Below are positions 32,506-40,656 of a stretch of 40,656 nucleotides of DNA, piece after piece. This DNA comes from an uncultured Verrucomicrobiota bacterium (GTDB taxonomy: Bacteria > Verrucomicrobiota > Verrucomicrobiia > Opitutales > Opitutaceae), in NCBI GenBank assembly GCA_913058185.1, contig CAJXQX010000032.1, positions 1 through 40,656 of the forward strand, in the 5' to 3' direction. Under the pieces are notes generated by a model, which saw only the letters and a program-made list of their open reading frames with translations, had not been told where the DNA came from and did not search any database. How positions within the stretch are numbered: position 1 is the stretch's first letter; each line of letters begins with the position of its first letter. The translations under genes were made by a program, and so were the position numbers.

Positions 32506-33333
32506 ATGGAAGATTCCACTCATGCAGTAAAACAATGGCTCATGACCGACGGTGTCGACTGGGCCATCAATATCGTGATGGCCTTGGCCATTTTTATTAT
32601 CGGTCGCATGATCGCGAGGATCCTCACCGGAATGCTGCGAAAAGGCTTCGTTAAGAGCGGAATGGACGAAACCTTGGCTGGTTTCCTCTGCGAGATTGCC
32701 AAAATCTTGATGACCTTGGTTGTGGTTATGGCCGCGCTGGGGAAATTGGGCATCAACACGACCTCTTTCGTCGCTATTCTCGGTGCCGCTGGACTGGCCG
32801 TTGGTTTGGCTCTCCAAGGGTCATTGGCGAACTTCGCTTCTGGCGCGATGATCATATTCTTCCGTCCCTACAAAGTGGGTGACTTCATTGAAGCCGGTGG
32901 AACCAAGGGCATCGTGGAAGAAATCAGCATCTTCAACACGAACATGCGCACGCCACAGAATCAGGTTGTGATCGTGCCTAATGGTCAAATTACCGGTGGA
33001 ACGATTGTGAACTATTCGGTTAAAGATACGCGCCGAATCGATCTGACTATGGGCGTAAGCTATAACGACGATCTTAAGGTGGCAAAAGAGACCATCTGGA
33101 ACGCCCTGAAATCTGACGAACGCGTCCTGAAAGATCCTGATGCTATTGTTGGGGTGATGAATCTCGGCGAAAGTAGCGTCGATATCGTGGTGTGGTTCTG
33201 GGTTAAGTCCCCAGACTTTCTCATGACGAAGATGGATATGACCGAACGCCTGAAGCTCGACCTGGAAGCTGCTGGCTGCTCGATCCCTTATCCGCAAAGC
33301 GATGTGCACATGTTCGACGAGAAATCTGCTTAA
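32506..33333 (+). CDS. mscS: Small-conductance mechanosensitive channel (MscS family)
   Basis: MscS channels open under membrane tension to release solutes during osmotic downshock. The 275 residues match the small E. coli type. Three membrane helices are at about 16-40, 60-78 and 83-115. The pore helix region GAAGLAVGLALQGSLANFAS has the Gly/Ala pattern of TM3, followed by MIIFFRPYKVGDFIE. The beta domain has NTNMRTPQNQVVIVPNG, and the C-terminal alpha/beta domain ends near SIPYPQSDVHMF. It is followed by a strong terminator at 33359-33388 and is divergent from rsmA. Confidence 0.95.
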   Translation: MEDSTHAVKQWLMTDGVDWAINIVMALAIFIIGRMIARILTGMLRKGFVKSGMDETLAGFLCEIAKILMTLVVVMAALGKLGINTTSFVAILGAAGLAVGLALQGSLANFASGAMIIFFRPYKVGDFIEAGGTKGIVEEISIFNTNMRTPQNQVVIVPNGQITGGTIVNYSVKDTRRIDLTMGVSYNDDLKVAKETIWNALKSDERVLKDPDAIVGVMNLGESSVDIVVWFWVKSPDFLMTKMDMTERLKLDLEAAGCSIPYPQSDVHMFDEKSA

Positions 33334-33358
33334 ACCGCAGGTTCGCAAAAATACTTTT

Positions 33359-33388
33359 AAGACGGACCTTCGGGTCCGTCTTTTTTTT
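33359..33388 (+). terminator. Rho-independent terminator of mscS, possibly bidirectional
   Basis: A 10-bp perfect stem (AAGACGGACC / GGTCCGTCTT) with a TTCG tetraloop is followed by eight T's, counting from 33381. It lies in the 63-bp gap between convergent mscS and trpC. On the minus strand the run is interrupted (TTAAAAGTATTTTT), so termination of trpC is possible but weaker. Confidence 0.92.
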
Positions 33389-33396
33389 GCGTCAAA

Positions 33397-34191
33397 TTAG
33401 CGGAATGATTCCAGCAGTCCGGCCGGATCGTTGGACTTCATCAACGATTCACCGACGAGCACTCCGTGGGCTCCGCAGGCTTTGGCTCGGGCGGCGTCAG
33501 CCGCAGTGTGGATTCCGCTCTCACTGAGTGCGACCACACTCGTGGGGAATTGAGGGATGAGCTTTTCGCTCAGACCAATGTCTGTTTTAAATATCGCCAG
33601 ATCCCGGTTGTTCACGCCGATGATCTTCGCTTCATGCGCGACCGCGCGCTCGAGTTCATCCTCGGCATGAACCTCAAATAGCGAATCCAAGCCGGCCGCG
33701 TTTGCGGACTGATATAACCAGCGTATCTCATGGTCGGATAGCGCTCGAACGATGATCAAAATCGCACTGGCTCCAGATTCCCGCGCTTCGCGAACTTGAA
33801 TCGGGTGGACCATGAAATCTTTGCGCAAGCAGGGCACCGCGGTCGGGCATGATTCAAAAGAATGAGTCACATCCTTCAGGTCGGTAAGCGTGCCTCCGAA
33901 AAACTTGGTGTCCGTTAGGACTGAGAGGCAATCAGCCCCGGCACTTTGGTAACGAGCGGCTTGGGTTGGTGCGTCAATTCCCGGGGCAATTTCACCAGCC
34001 GAGGGCGACTTACGTTTGATTTCCGCAATTACGGCGAGGTTTTGATCGGGCCGACGGAGGGCGGATATAAATGAAGGTGGGGAGGGAAGCCCGGCATTTA
34101 GGGTGCTCAGTTCCTCCAGGGATACATCACGCATCCGAGGCGCTACCTCCTTGCGTTTCCACGCCATGATTTCAGTTAACTTATCAGCCAT
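33397..34191 (-). CDS. trpC: Indole-3-glycerol phosphate synthase
   Basis: The enzyme closes the indole ring in tryptophan synthesis. The ATG at 34189-34191 gives 264 residues starting MADKLTEIMAWKRKEVAPRM. An ATG 21 bp upstream (34212) is in frame but adds only MCFVESS. Conserved phosphate-ring and catalytic segments: VIAEIKRKSPSAGEI (Lys), CLSVLTDTKFFGGTL, CLRKDFMVHPIQVREARESG, IIGVNNRDLAIF and ALSESGIHTAADA. The order is that of a complete (beta/alpha)8 barrel. No other trp gene is in the window. It is divergent from mazG by 155 bp. Confidence 0.96.
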   Translation of the reverse strand: MADKLTEIMAWKRKEVAPRMRDVSLEELSTLNAGLPSPPSFISALRRPDQNLAVIAEIKRKSPSAGEIAPGIDAPTQAARYQSAGADCLSVLTDTKFFGGTLTDLKDVTHSFESCPTAVPCLRKDFMVHPIQVREARESGASAILIIVRALSDHEIRWLYQSANAAGLDSLFEVHAEDELERAVAHEAKIIGVNNRDLAIFKTDIGLSEKLIPQFPTSVVALSESGIHTAADAARAKACGAHGVLVGESLMKSNDPAGLLESFR

Positions 34192-34346
34192 TGAGGATTC
34201 CACGAAACACACGTTGTTCGCGATAACCAGTCTTGAATTTCACTTCCGTCCCCTGAAGGCCGAGCGGAGGCGTGACTTTTTCGAATTATGGCGTCTGGTC
34301 TTCACTTTTGCGTGTGTTTCGGGGGATTCGCAGTTTGGGTGATTTC

Positions 34347-35012
34347 ATGAGCAATTTGCATGAACTCCGTCAAACGATTGCGCGGCTCAGGGCTCCCGAT
34401 GGTTGTCCCTGGGATCAGGAGCAAACCCACGAGTCCTTGGTGCGTTGCCTCATTGATGAAGTAAGCGAATTGATCGATACCATTGACCGGGCGGACCTGC
34501 CGCACATGCGCGAGGAATTGGGAGATGTTCTCATCCAAGTCTATTTCCACGCTCAGATTGCCGAGGAAGCCGGCTTGTTCGATCTCGAGGATGTTGCTCG
34601 TGACGTGAATGAGAAACTGCTCCGAAGGCACCCTCATGTCTTCGGCGACCATGCTCGCTTGGATACGGCGAGACAAGTGATCACCAAATGGGAGGAAATA
34701 AAGGCTCAAGAAAAGAAGCATGGAGTCCCGAGCAAAGGGCTTTTTAAAGCTCAGCCTCCGAGACTACCGGCTACGATGTTCGCGGAAGCGGCGTGGAAAC
34801 AAATCGTCAAAGGGAAATTGAAGATTCCAGAATCTGCCCAAGCCGAGGAAGTTTCCGAGATCGCCGAGCAACTTACCGAAGAAGAATTGGGCCGCCGGTT
34901 ATGGGTGTTGGCCGCAGCAGCCCGGGCGCGTGGCATGGACCCAGAGGGCGCGTTGCGTCGTCATATAAACACGGTTATTACAGATGTTGAAGCGCTCAAC
35001 CAAGACGACTGA
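34347..35012 (+). CDS. mazG: MazG-family nucleoside triphosphate pyrophosphohydrolase
   Basis: MazG hydrolyses NTPs and abnormal dNTPs to monophosphates, which limits mutagenesis and modulates ppGpp in E. coli. The ATG at 34347 gives 221 residues starting MSNLHELRQTIARLRAPDGC, with the diagnostic CPWDQEQTHESL. The metal-binding motif of the all-alpha fold is DEVSELIDTI plus MREELGDVLIQVYFHAQIAEE. A second, weaker helical segment (WKQIVKGKLKIPESAQAEEV and later) corresponds to the second MazG domain, which is reduced compared with the E. coli protein. An upstream in-frame ATG at 34272 adds sequence without family character. The stop is 10 bp before the recombinase start I prefer and overlaps the alternative one. 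Confidence 0.93.
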   Translation: MSNLHELRQTIARLRAPDGCPWDQEQTHESLVRCLIDEVSELIDTIDRADLPHMREELGDVLIQVYFHAQIAEEAGLFDLEDVARDVNEKLLRRHPHVFGDHARLDTARQVITKWEEIKAQEKKHGVPSKGLFKAQPPRLPATMFAEAAWKQIVKGKLKIPESAQAEEVSEIAEQLTEEELGRRLWVLAAAARARGMDPEGALRRHINTVITDVEALNQDD

Positions 35013-35022
35013 GCGGCGAGAG

Positions 35023-35940
35023 ATGTCCCCTGGAGTTCGGGAGGCATGGCTTGTTTCGTATCTGGATTGGTTATCCAAGGAACGGCGTTACTCGGTCCAC
35101 ACGGTTCGTAATTACGAGCACGCTTTTAGAGATTTCTACCAGTGGTTGGACGATTCTAAAATGGTCGAAAAGCCTTTCGACGAACTGACCCGCCGAGAGA
35201 TGCGGGACTACGTGGTAGAGGCCCAGCGCCGGTTCGATCGGCGCACGCTTCATCTCCATGTGTCTGGATTGAGGTCCTTTTTTAGATACTGGGTGACTCG
35301 CAAACGCATGCTGAGGAATCCTCTCACCGGCATTCCTTTACCTCGTTTAGTGAAACGTCTGCCCAAGTTTTTGACCGAAAAACAGATGGAGGCGCTGTTG
35401 CTCGGCCCTCAACGGTTATTGGAAAACGAATCAATTGATGACTTCACCTCGTGGCGCGATCGCCTCGTCATGGAATTGCTCTACGGCGCAGGGCTACGGG
35501 TAAGTGAACTGTGTGCCTTAACTTACTCCGATATTGAGTTCGCCTCCGGCAGTGCCCGCATAATGGGTAAGGGAGGAAAGGAACGAATTTGTCCACTCGG
35601 AGAGGTATGCATGGCCGTGTTAGGGCGCTGGCAAAACCAATTTTCTAAAAATTCCGCACCACGTGATCGCGTCGTGACGGGATCGAAGGGGCAACCACTC
35701 GGCCCACGGGAAGTCCAACTCATGTTGAAGAGGTATTTAGCGTTAGCTGACTTACCTTCGGATATTACGCCCCACAAGATCCGTCACAGCTATGCGACTC
35801 ATCTGCTGAACGCGGGGGCCGACTTACGGCTCGTGCAAGAGCTACTGGGGCACGCTAGTTTGTCCACCACCCAAATTTACACTCACGTAAGTGTGGCGCG
35901 CCTCAAAGAAGTGCATCGCCAAGCGCATCCTCGCGCTTGA
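35023..35940 (+). CDS. XerC/XerD-type tyrosine recombinase
   Basis: Xer recombinases resolve chromosome dimers at dif sites. The ATG at 35023 gives 305 residues, the usual Xer length; an ATG at 34984 would add 13 residues and overlap mazG. The SAM-like N-terminal domain (YLDWLSKERRYSVHTVRNYE) has the typical Xer start. Catalytic residues in the 305 numbering: R159 (GAGLRVSEL), K183 (GKGGKER), H251 and R254 (HKIRHSY), H277 (LGHASLSTTQ) and Y286 (YTHV). All are present. No dif-like site or mobile element is seen nearby, so a chromosomal housekeeping role is likely. XerC versus XerD cannot be settled by eye. Confidence 0.92.
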   Translation: MSPGVREAWLVSYLDWLSKERRYSVHTVRNYEHAFRDFYQWLDDSKMVEKPFDELTRREMRDYVVEAQRRFDRRTLHLHVSGLRSFFRYWVTRKRMLRNPLTGIPLPRLVKRLPKFLTEKQMEALLLGPQRLLENESIDDFTSWRDRLVMELLYGAGLRVSELCALTYSDIEFASGSARIMGKGGKERICPLGEVCMAVLGRWQNQFSKNSAPRDRVVTGSKGQPLGPREVQLMLKRYLALADLPSDITPHKIRHSYATHLLNAGADLRLVQELLGHASLSTTQIYTHVSVARLKEVHRQAHPRA

Positions 35941-35951
35941 ACTGAAGGTAA

Positions 35952-38240
35952 TTAATGCAACGGATGCCGTTCGGAAACAACATTACCGGCTTCATCTTCT
36001 AAGTAAACTTCGACACTGGTTGCGGGCCCCAAAGTATCCAGTCGCACTTGGGTCGTAAATGTCTCCGACGGACTGTCCAGAATTCCATCCGCGGGTTGTC
36101 CGAGTTCAATTTCGAGCCCGCTGTTGAATACCAGTTTTGCGCCGGCGATCAGTGATACCTGATCCGTTCCAGCTATGGTGATCCCGAGGAAACTTGATTC
36201 ACGGGTTAGCTCAAATTTGGTGATATCCGGCGGCGTGAGATCGATCACCAAATCGTCGGTTTGGAAAGTAACGGAGCGTCTTTGGGCTAGAGCTCGAGGG
36301 GCCCGCTCACTTAAAACTAATCGCGTGAAATACGTGCCTTCCTCCAAGGTGGTGCGGTCGAACTGAAACCATTCGGCATCGGTTTCAATCGCTAGATCCG
36401 TCCATTCCGTCTTGCCTTCAGCTCGGATAGAGAACGTGGAGACGAGGTTGTCGTTATCCGCGTCACTCGTGGTCCACATCACCACTTGGGCCCCAGGTTG
36501 CGGGACGACTTGACTGGCCAGTAGAAATTGACGACGTCTTTCCGATTCAGATTTGTTGGCGGAGGGAGATGTCCCGATAACTTGTCCCAGAGTCATATTG
36601 GGGGTGTTGCCGGTGCTGCTGGTTCGAGCGACCAAACCAAAATTGGGAGAAATTAGGCGAAATGATTTCAATACGGGTCGACGATTCTGGGGCACAAAGT
36701 AGACCTCCGCTTGATCAAGTTCGACGGACGCTTCGAGTGAACTTGGTAGCTCAATTTTGATCTGCAGAAACTGCCCCGTAAGTCCGGGAGCCAACCAACC
36801 ATCATGCCTTTGCAACGCTTCGGTCCATGGGGTCCATCCTTCGACTAAGTCTCGGCCCCGGTTAGCGCGCATATGCACCGTTAGATCTGCGCGATCCAAA
36901 TTTCGGATTCGATTAAAGCGCAGTGCGCCGATTTCGCTGGGAGACAGTAGGTTGATGCGCCGAGTGGTGGCCTCTCGAGCATTTGCATCAGAAAATCTCA
37001 GTAAGCTTAAGCCGGCTGGGTTGTTCGTGATGGCTAGAAAATCCGACCCGGAATCCATCGCAACGATTTCCGAGATTTGAGCTGAGTTACTCCCCGCGAA
37101 TGAAATGGCGCGTCGTTCGGCCGGATCGTAACCGGAAAGTTCACCATCATCTCCACCCGGGAGTATCAACAGATCGCGGTAAGGCACGATTTGATACATG
37201 GCCAAGTTACTTCGACTCGATAGCGATTCCGGCAGACCTCGATCGGCTGGAATTTTAAAGAGTTGGCTCCGGCCGGAGAATTTAACAACCGGTGGCGCTT
37301 CCATAATGGAAGGGGCGGGGGAGGGAGCGGTGGGTTCTCCGTCCGCTTTCTTTTCGGTCGTTTCCGTGGTCGGCGTAACGTTAGTCGAGCCTGAAATACG
37401 CCGAGACGCGGTGCCTTTGGCTGAGACCAGGGTCGTATAAATATCACCGTTTTCACTCTGGAATATGTCGGTAATCTCACCACTTTCCTGATCCAGGAGA
37501 ATTAACGGGTCTCCACCTGCCTTCGGAAACTCATAGAGGTTTCCACTGGGGGCTGATCCGGCCAAAATTCGACCGTTTGAGTTCCAGGCGAGTTGACGGA
37601 TATTGCGGTCGCGCACTTTGCCCCAAAGTTCGACACCCCGATCGTCGAGAGAGTCTTCCGGCCCGGATTTGAGTAATTGCCTCAAATTAATGTGATAGAT
37701 GGATCCTGGATTTCCCGTGGATACCCAAATATTTTTCTGCGCGTCGTCGATTAGAATATCCAGAATTGAATCTGCGGGGAGAGCCACGGATGCCTGTTCT
37801 TCCCCGCTCTTGTTCAAGATTAAAAGGGTGGCGTCGGGAGCGGTTCCGGCTACGACCATACCGTTCGAAAGGTGTTTCAAGGTAAACACGTGATTTCCGC
37901 CTGTTTCCGCCCATGGCGCGGCGGAAAAGGTGCCGCCTGAGGCATCCACTTCGATTTCCAAAATCTTCCCACTCGGCCCGGTTCCCACCAACCAACGTTG
38001 ATCGGAGACCGCTTCAATATCCCACCAAAGGTCAGCCACCGGGTTTCCGGCCAATGCACTCAATTGAGGGCCCGTGATGATTCGCCCGTCCGAGCGGATG
38101 GCTAGTCCCTTGAGATCGCGCGAAGGCACCTCTCGATAAAAGTTTAGGTTTTGGCTCTTAGAAAAAGTAACCGCCGAATCGGCTATTAGAGAACCGCCGA
38201 TGACCAGCGAAGTGATAAAGAGGGCGAGGAGTCGCTTCAT
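35952..38240 (-). CDS. Exported beta-propeller/beta-sandwich protein of unknown function
   Basis: This 762-residue protein has a signal peptide (MKRLLALFITSLVIGGSLIA, cleavage near ADS). Residues about 45-420 are propeller-like, with repeated short phrases such as GRIITGPQL, RWLVGTGPSGKILEIE, NGMVVAGTAPDATLLIL, KNIWVSTGNPGSIYHI and GRILAGSAPSGNLYEF. These recall NHL/WD40/two-component-sensor propellers. A Pro/Thr/Ser-rich linker (about 285-315) interrupts the propeller. The C-terminal part (about 450-762) is predicted beta-sandwich, with DNDNLVSTFSIR and DITPPDITKFEL-type Ig strands. It is 7 bp downstream of the S55 protease gene, so it is probably a partner or substrate of that protein. Function unknown. 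Confidence 0.82.
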   Translation of the reverse strand: MKRLLALFITSLVIGGSLIADSAVTFSKSQNLNFYREVPSRDLKGLAIRSDGRIITGPQLSALAGNPVADLWWDIEAVSDQRWLVGTGPSGKILEIEVDASGGTFSAAPWAETGGNHVFTLKHLSNGMVVAGTAPDATLLILNKSGEEQASVALPADSILDILIDDAQKNIWVSTGNPGSIYHINLRQLLKSGPEDSLDDRGVELWGKVRDRNIRQLAWNSNGRILAGSAPSGNLYEFPKAGGDPLILLDQESGEITDIFQSENGDIYTTLVSAKGTASRRISGSTNVTPTTETTEKKADGEPTAPSPAPSIMEAPPVVKFSGRSQLFKIPADRGLPESLSSRSNLAMYQIVPYRDLLILPGGDDGELSGYDPAERRAISFAGSNSAQISEIVAMDSGSDFLAITNNPAGLSLLRFSDANAREATTRRINLLSPSEIGALRFNRIRNLDRADLTVHMRANRGRDLVEGWTPWTEALQRHDGWLAPGLTGQFLQIKIELPSSLEASVELDQAEVYFVPQNRRPVLKSFRLISPNFGLVARTSSTGNTPNMTLGQVIGTSPSANKSESERRRQFLLASQVVPQPGAQVVMWTTSDADNDNLVSTFSIRAEGKTEWTDLAIETDAEWFQFDRTTLEEGTYFTRLVLSERAPRALAQRRSVTFQTDDLVIDLTPPDITKFELTRESSFLGITIAGTDQVSLIAGAKLVFNSGLEIELGQPADGILDSPSETFTTQVRLDTLGPATSVEVYLEDEAGNVVSERHPLH

Positions 38241-38247
38241 AAAAAAA

Positions 38248-40026
38248 TTAGTCAGTTACCACTAAAGGACGGCGAACGAGTCCGGGTACGAGGCGGTCGT
38301 CCAAAAGATGTGATTCCCACAGAACTTCGCGGGCTTTTCGTTGGGTGAATCTTGCCTCATCAGCACCGCCGGCAATTCGAGCCAATGATCCCGGAAGCTC
38401 TAGAGTGGTGCCGGTTTGATCGAGAAAGACCTCAGTCGGCGTCAGCACCGCGACATAGATTCCGTCGGGCGCTCGTTGAGCGCGAAGCACGTCAAGGTAG
38501 GTTGAGAAATCACGAATCTGGCTGACGGGGTAGGTGCGTTGTCCCCCGGTGAGCAGGTCGAGCGTGGGGCCATTGGTGATGACTACTTCTAGGGTTTCAC
38601 CCACCCAATCTGGTTGAATGGGGATGTCGATCGATGCCGCCCAGGGTTGTGATTGGAAATTACGTAAGGAGAGGGTTACTGAAACCGATTCGCCGGGACG
38701 GGCTGATCGGTGCGACAGGCGAACATTATCCAAACTAGTTGTCGGGTTTACCGGCAACTCGGAGACGGAAAAAACTACGCGTTCGGGGAATGCTTCCTCT
38801 ACGGGGTTTTGCAGCCAGGTAGACAGGTCTCGGGTGAGTCCATTTAGTCCGTCCCGAAAACTTTTTGGGCCCGCATAAAGCTGCTCCATAATGAGTTTTT
38901 CACCACCGGAAAAATCAATGCGGGCCTCGACCGAAAACCCGGCCACCAAACCAGAATCATTGGAGCCAAGCACGGCCTGGGATAACCCCATTGCGGTTAT
39001 CATTGGAGTGATTTGGGGGTGGCGAACGGTCGAAAACTCCAGGGTGCGATACGGGGTATGCACGGTCACCGGAATCATCACCGGGCCTTCACCAAGCTCC
39101 CCGTAGATAGCGGATAGGCGATCTTGACGAACGGTGCCGATTACTGCGCCGGTATTCGAAATTTTAACCGAACTCATGTTTGAGGGTAAGATCGTAACGA
39201 TCTCCGCCGCGGTCATCGGCATTTCAACTTCACCGAGCCCGAGGAGCGGATGGCCAAAGGCCAATACGCGGGTGCCATCAACTTGAGAAACGGTCCCCGT
39301 TCCTGCCATCGTGATGTCTCCAATTGCGAGGGCAGCACCGACCGCTTGTCCGGCGGTTAACTGAATAGGTTCTCCCGAATGGGTATCTCCTGAAGTATCA
39401 AGTGATCCGCCGAGTGTCGTGGTGGCTATGCCCAACTCCGCTAACGGTTGGGCCATCAATTCCGCGACCTGCGGAGCGAGGCCTCCGATGCTGAATACCG
39501 GACTTAAAGGAGTGAGGCCATCGTTTCGTGAATCTAGGTTCGTGGCTTTTGTTCCGACGGGGAGAGGGCCTGAAGGAGAGCTTCGATCTGAGTTGTCGGC
39601 TATTCGCCGAACCTCCAACAGATCTTCGGCCGGAGTAAATCCGGCAAATCGCACGGTTTCAAAACGCTGCACCTGATAGGACAACGCTCCCGCAAATCGA
39701 CCGTCGATGTAAAGTGGACTGCCACTCATTCCTGCAACAGCTCCCATATGTTGCACCCGCTCATCCGTGAGCTCGCAAAGGATCATTGATTTACCAGGGC
39801 CCAGCGCGTTCTGAATCACTCCGGTCACTTCAACGGAGAAGGCTTCGGGTTCAGTGCCGCGAAAAACTGTCCAGACCTCGCCCTGCATTCCTGCCTGTAA
39901 TTCTTCCAGGGCAAGAATCGGCGAATTTATGGGCTGCTCACTGAGCGCGGCATTCGCGCCCATGGCCAAGCAAAGCGCTGCAACGGCGGAGAGATGAACT
40001 CGAAAAGCTAAGCGGAAATGAATCAC
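38248..40026 (-). CDS. Exported SpoIVB-like S55 peptidase-domain protein
   Basis: This 592-residue protein starts at GTG 40024-40026, overlapping the hemL stop as GTGA. The N-terminus [20 protein letters not shown] is a signal peptide. Residues about 35-260 form an S55 (SpoIVB-type) serine-peptidase domain with [20 protein letters not shown] and the nucleophile motif [15 protein letters not shown] (S101/S103). [18 protein letters not shown] and [12 protein letters not shown] follow. S55 peptidases cleave regulators across a membrane in spore formers; in Verrucomicrobiota a spore role is not expected, so the substrate is unknown. The C-terminal part (about 330-560) is beta-rich. It is followed 7 bp later by the propeller gene. 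Confidence 0.86.
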   Translation of the reverse strand: MIHFRLAFRVHLSAVAALCLAMGANAALSEQPINSPILALEELQAGMQGEVWTVFRGTEPEAFSVEVTGVIQNALGPGKSMILCELTDERVQHMGAVAGMSGSPLYIDGRFAGALSYQVQRFETVRFAGFTPAEDLLEVRRIADNSDRSSPSGPLPVGTKATNLDSRNDGLTPLSPVFSIGGLAPQVAELMAQPLAELGIATTTLGGSLDTSGDTHSGEPIQLTAGQAVGAALAIGDITMAGTGTVSQVDGTRVLAFGHPLLGLGEVEMPMTAAEIVTILPSNMSSVKISNTGAVIGTVRQDRLSAIYGELGEGPVMIPVTVHTPYRTLEFSTVRHPQITPMITAMGLSQAVLGSNDSGLVAGFSVEARIDFSGGEKLIMEQLYAGPKSFRDGLNGLTRDLSTWLQNPVEEAFPERVVFSVSELPVNPTTSLDNVRLSHRSARPGESVSVTLSLRNFQSQPWAASIDIPIQPDWVGETLEVVITNGPTLDLLTGGQRTYPVSQIRDFSTYLDVLRAQRAPDGIYVAVLTPTEVFLDQTGTTLELPGSLARIAGGADEARFTQRKAREVLWESHLLDDRLVPGLVRRPLVVTD

Positions 40027-40656
40027 AGTTTTTTAATCACACCCGTCATGATATCACAGGCGCGATCGATCGCGGCTCCTTCATGGGCGGTGCTGATGAA
40101 GCATGTCTCAAATGCACTGGGCGGCAAGTAGACCCCCGCATCTAAGCAACCGCGAAAAAAGCGCCCGAATAATTCAGCGTCGGTGGTCTGGGCCGAAACC
40201 AGATCGCACGCGGGAGTATCGGTAAAGAAAGTGCACCACATCGAGCCCTTTTGGGGAACTTGATGCGCGATGCCACGAGCGGTTAAAGCCTCGCTCAATG
40301 CTGATTGGATTTTCTGCCCTAGGGTGTTCAGGCTCTCGTAGACACCGTCAATCTGCAGGAGTTTCAAAGCCGCGATGCCTGCCGCCATGGCGAGGGGGTT
40401 ACCGCTCAGGGTGCCAGCCTGATAAACGGGGCCTTCAGGGGCGAGAAAATCCATAATATCGGCTCGTCCCCCAAAGGCTCCCACCGGTAGTCCGCCGCCG
40501 ATGATTTTGCCTAATGTCGTGAGGTCCGGAGTGATTTGCTCGATCTCCTGCACGCCTCCCTGTGCCAAACGAAATCCCGTCATGACTTCGTCGAAAATCA
40601 GGACGGATTCATGTTGTTTGGTGATTTCGCGCAAAAATCTCAGATACCCCTCAGCC
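40023..40656 (-). CDS. hemL: Glutamate-1-semialdehyde 2,1-aminomutase (3' part; runs off the right edge)
   Basis: HemL is a PLP enzyme that makes 5-aminolevulinate from glutamate semialdehyde in the C5 pathway of haem synthesis. About 211 C-terminal codons are visible. [14 protein letters not shown] holds the PLP-aspartate region, and [19 protein letters not shown] holds the Schiff-base lysine. [16 protein letters not shown] and [14 protein letters not shown] are typical of HemL rather than other class III aminotransferases. Its stop overlaps the S55 protease start as GTGA. hemC elsewhere in the window shows that the same pathway is present. Confidence 0.95.
   Translation of the reverse strand, partial: AEGYLRFLREITKQHESVLIFDEVMTGFRLAQGGVQEIEQITPDLTTLGKIIGGGLPVGAFGGRADIMDFLAPEGPVYQAGTLSGNPLAMAAGIAALKLLQIDGVYESLNTLGQKIQSALSEALTARGIAHQVPQKGSMWCTFFTDTPACDLVSAQTTDAELFGRFFRGCLDAGVYLPPSAFETCFISTAHEGAAIDRACDIMTGVIKKL

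Noticed and set aside
35023-35940. Tyrosine recombinase as an integrase of a mobile element
   Set aside because: Its length, N-terminal domain and housekeeping neighbours (mazG, trpC) fit chromosomal Xer. No attachment repeats or cargo genes are present.

Overview
The window is a gene-dense bacterial chromosome segment of moderately high GC. It most likely comes from the Verrucomicrobiota, in or near the Opitutae. This is inferred from three things: a seven-gene pseudopilin cluster that matches the 'Verru_Chthon cassette' layout (families described from Verrucomicrobium and Chthoniobacter), a Rho factor with the Walker A variant APPRTGKT, and many large exported proteins of unknown function. 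Shine-Dalgarno sequences are often weak, TTG and GTG starts are common, and several genes are joined by 4-nt stop/start overlaps. No phage, insertion sequence or CRISPR array was seen.

Layout. 1-3610 (minus): 5' part of hisF, a purine-rich intergenic repeat, an unrecognised 585-residue protein, and rho. 3753-5702 (plus): acetyl-CoA synthetase, divergent from rho. 5758-12195 (plus): two GspG-like pseudopilins, then a tightly coupled run of H-, I- and J-like pseudopilins, a very large GspK-like tip protein and a small exported protein. 12202-19054 (minus): a double-length altronate/galactarate-dehydratase-like protein, a CAU-anticodon tRNA, a VapC/Phd-type toxin-antitoxin pair, a TPR protein coupled to a PP2C phosphatase, and a DinG-like helicase. 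19158-23308 (plus): a P1B-4-type metal ATPase and three tandem SlyB-like glycine-zipper envelope proteins. 23292-23828 (minus): an L,D-transpeptidase whose start abuts that of asd. 23830-27626 (plus): asd, tRNA-Val, ilvH, ilvC and hemC. 27741-30786 (plus): a large secreted Ig-like protein broken by four frame changes and ending in a (G/D/N)KS repeat tail. 30924-31571 (plus): a membrane-protein gene split by an in-frame TAA. 31578-35940: rsmA (minus), an MscS channel (plus), trpC (minus), mazG and a XerC/D recombinase (plus). 35952-40656 (minus): hemL (partial), an S55/SpoIVB-like protease and a beta-propeller protein in one apparent operon.

How it fits together. Much of the window is housekeeping: histidine, tryptophan, branched-chain amino acid, aspartate-family and haem synthesis, acetate activation, transcription termination and rRNA methylation. 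The accessory interest is in envelope biology (pseudopilin cassette, SlyB-like trio, L,D-transpeptidase, secreted repeat protein, S55 protease plus propeller). The most unusual gene is the tandem-duplicated dehydratase at 12202-14877. Its two halves appear to have lost complementary sets of conserved residues, so one active site may be assembled from both halves. The damaged genes at 27741-31571 are either a local decay zone or a local sequence-quality problem; at least three of the five lesions look like loss of one base from a homopolymer run.
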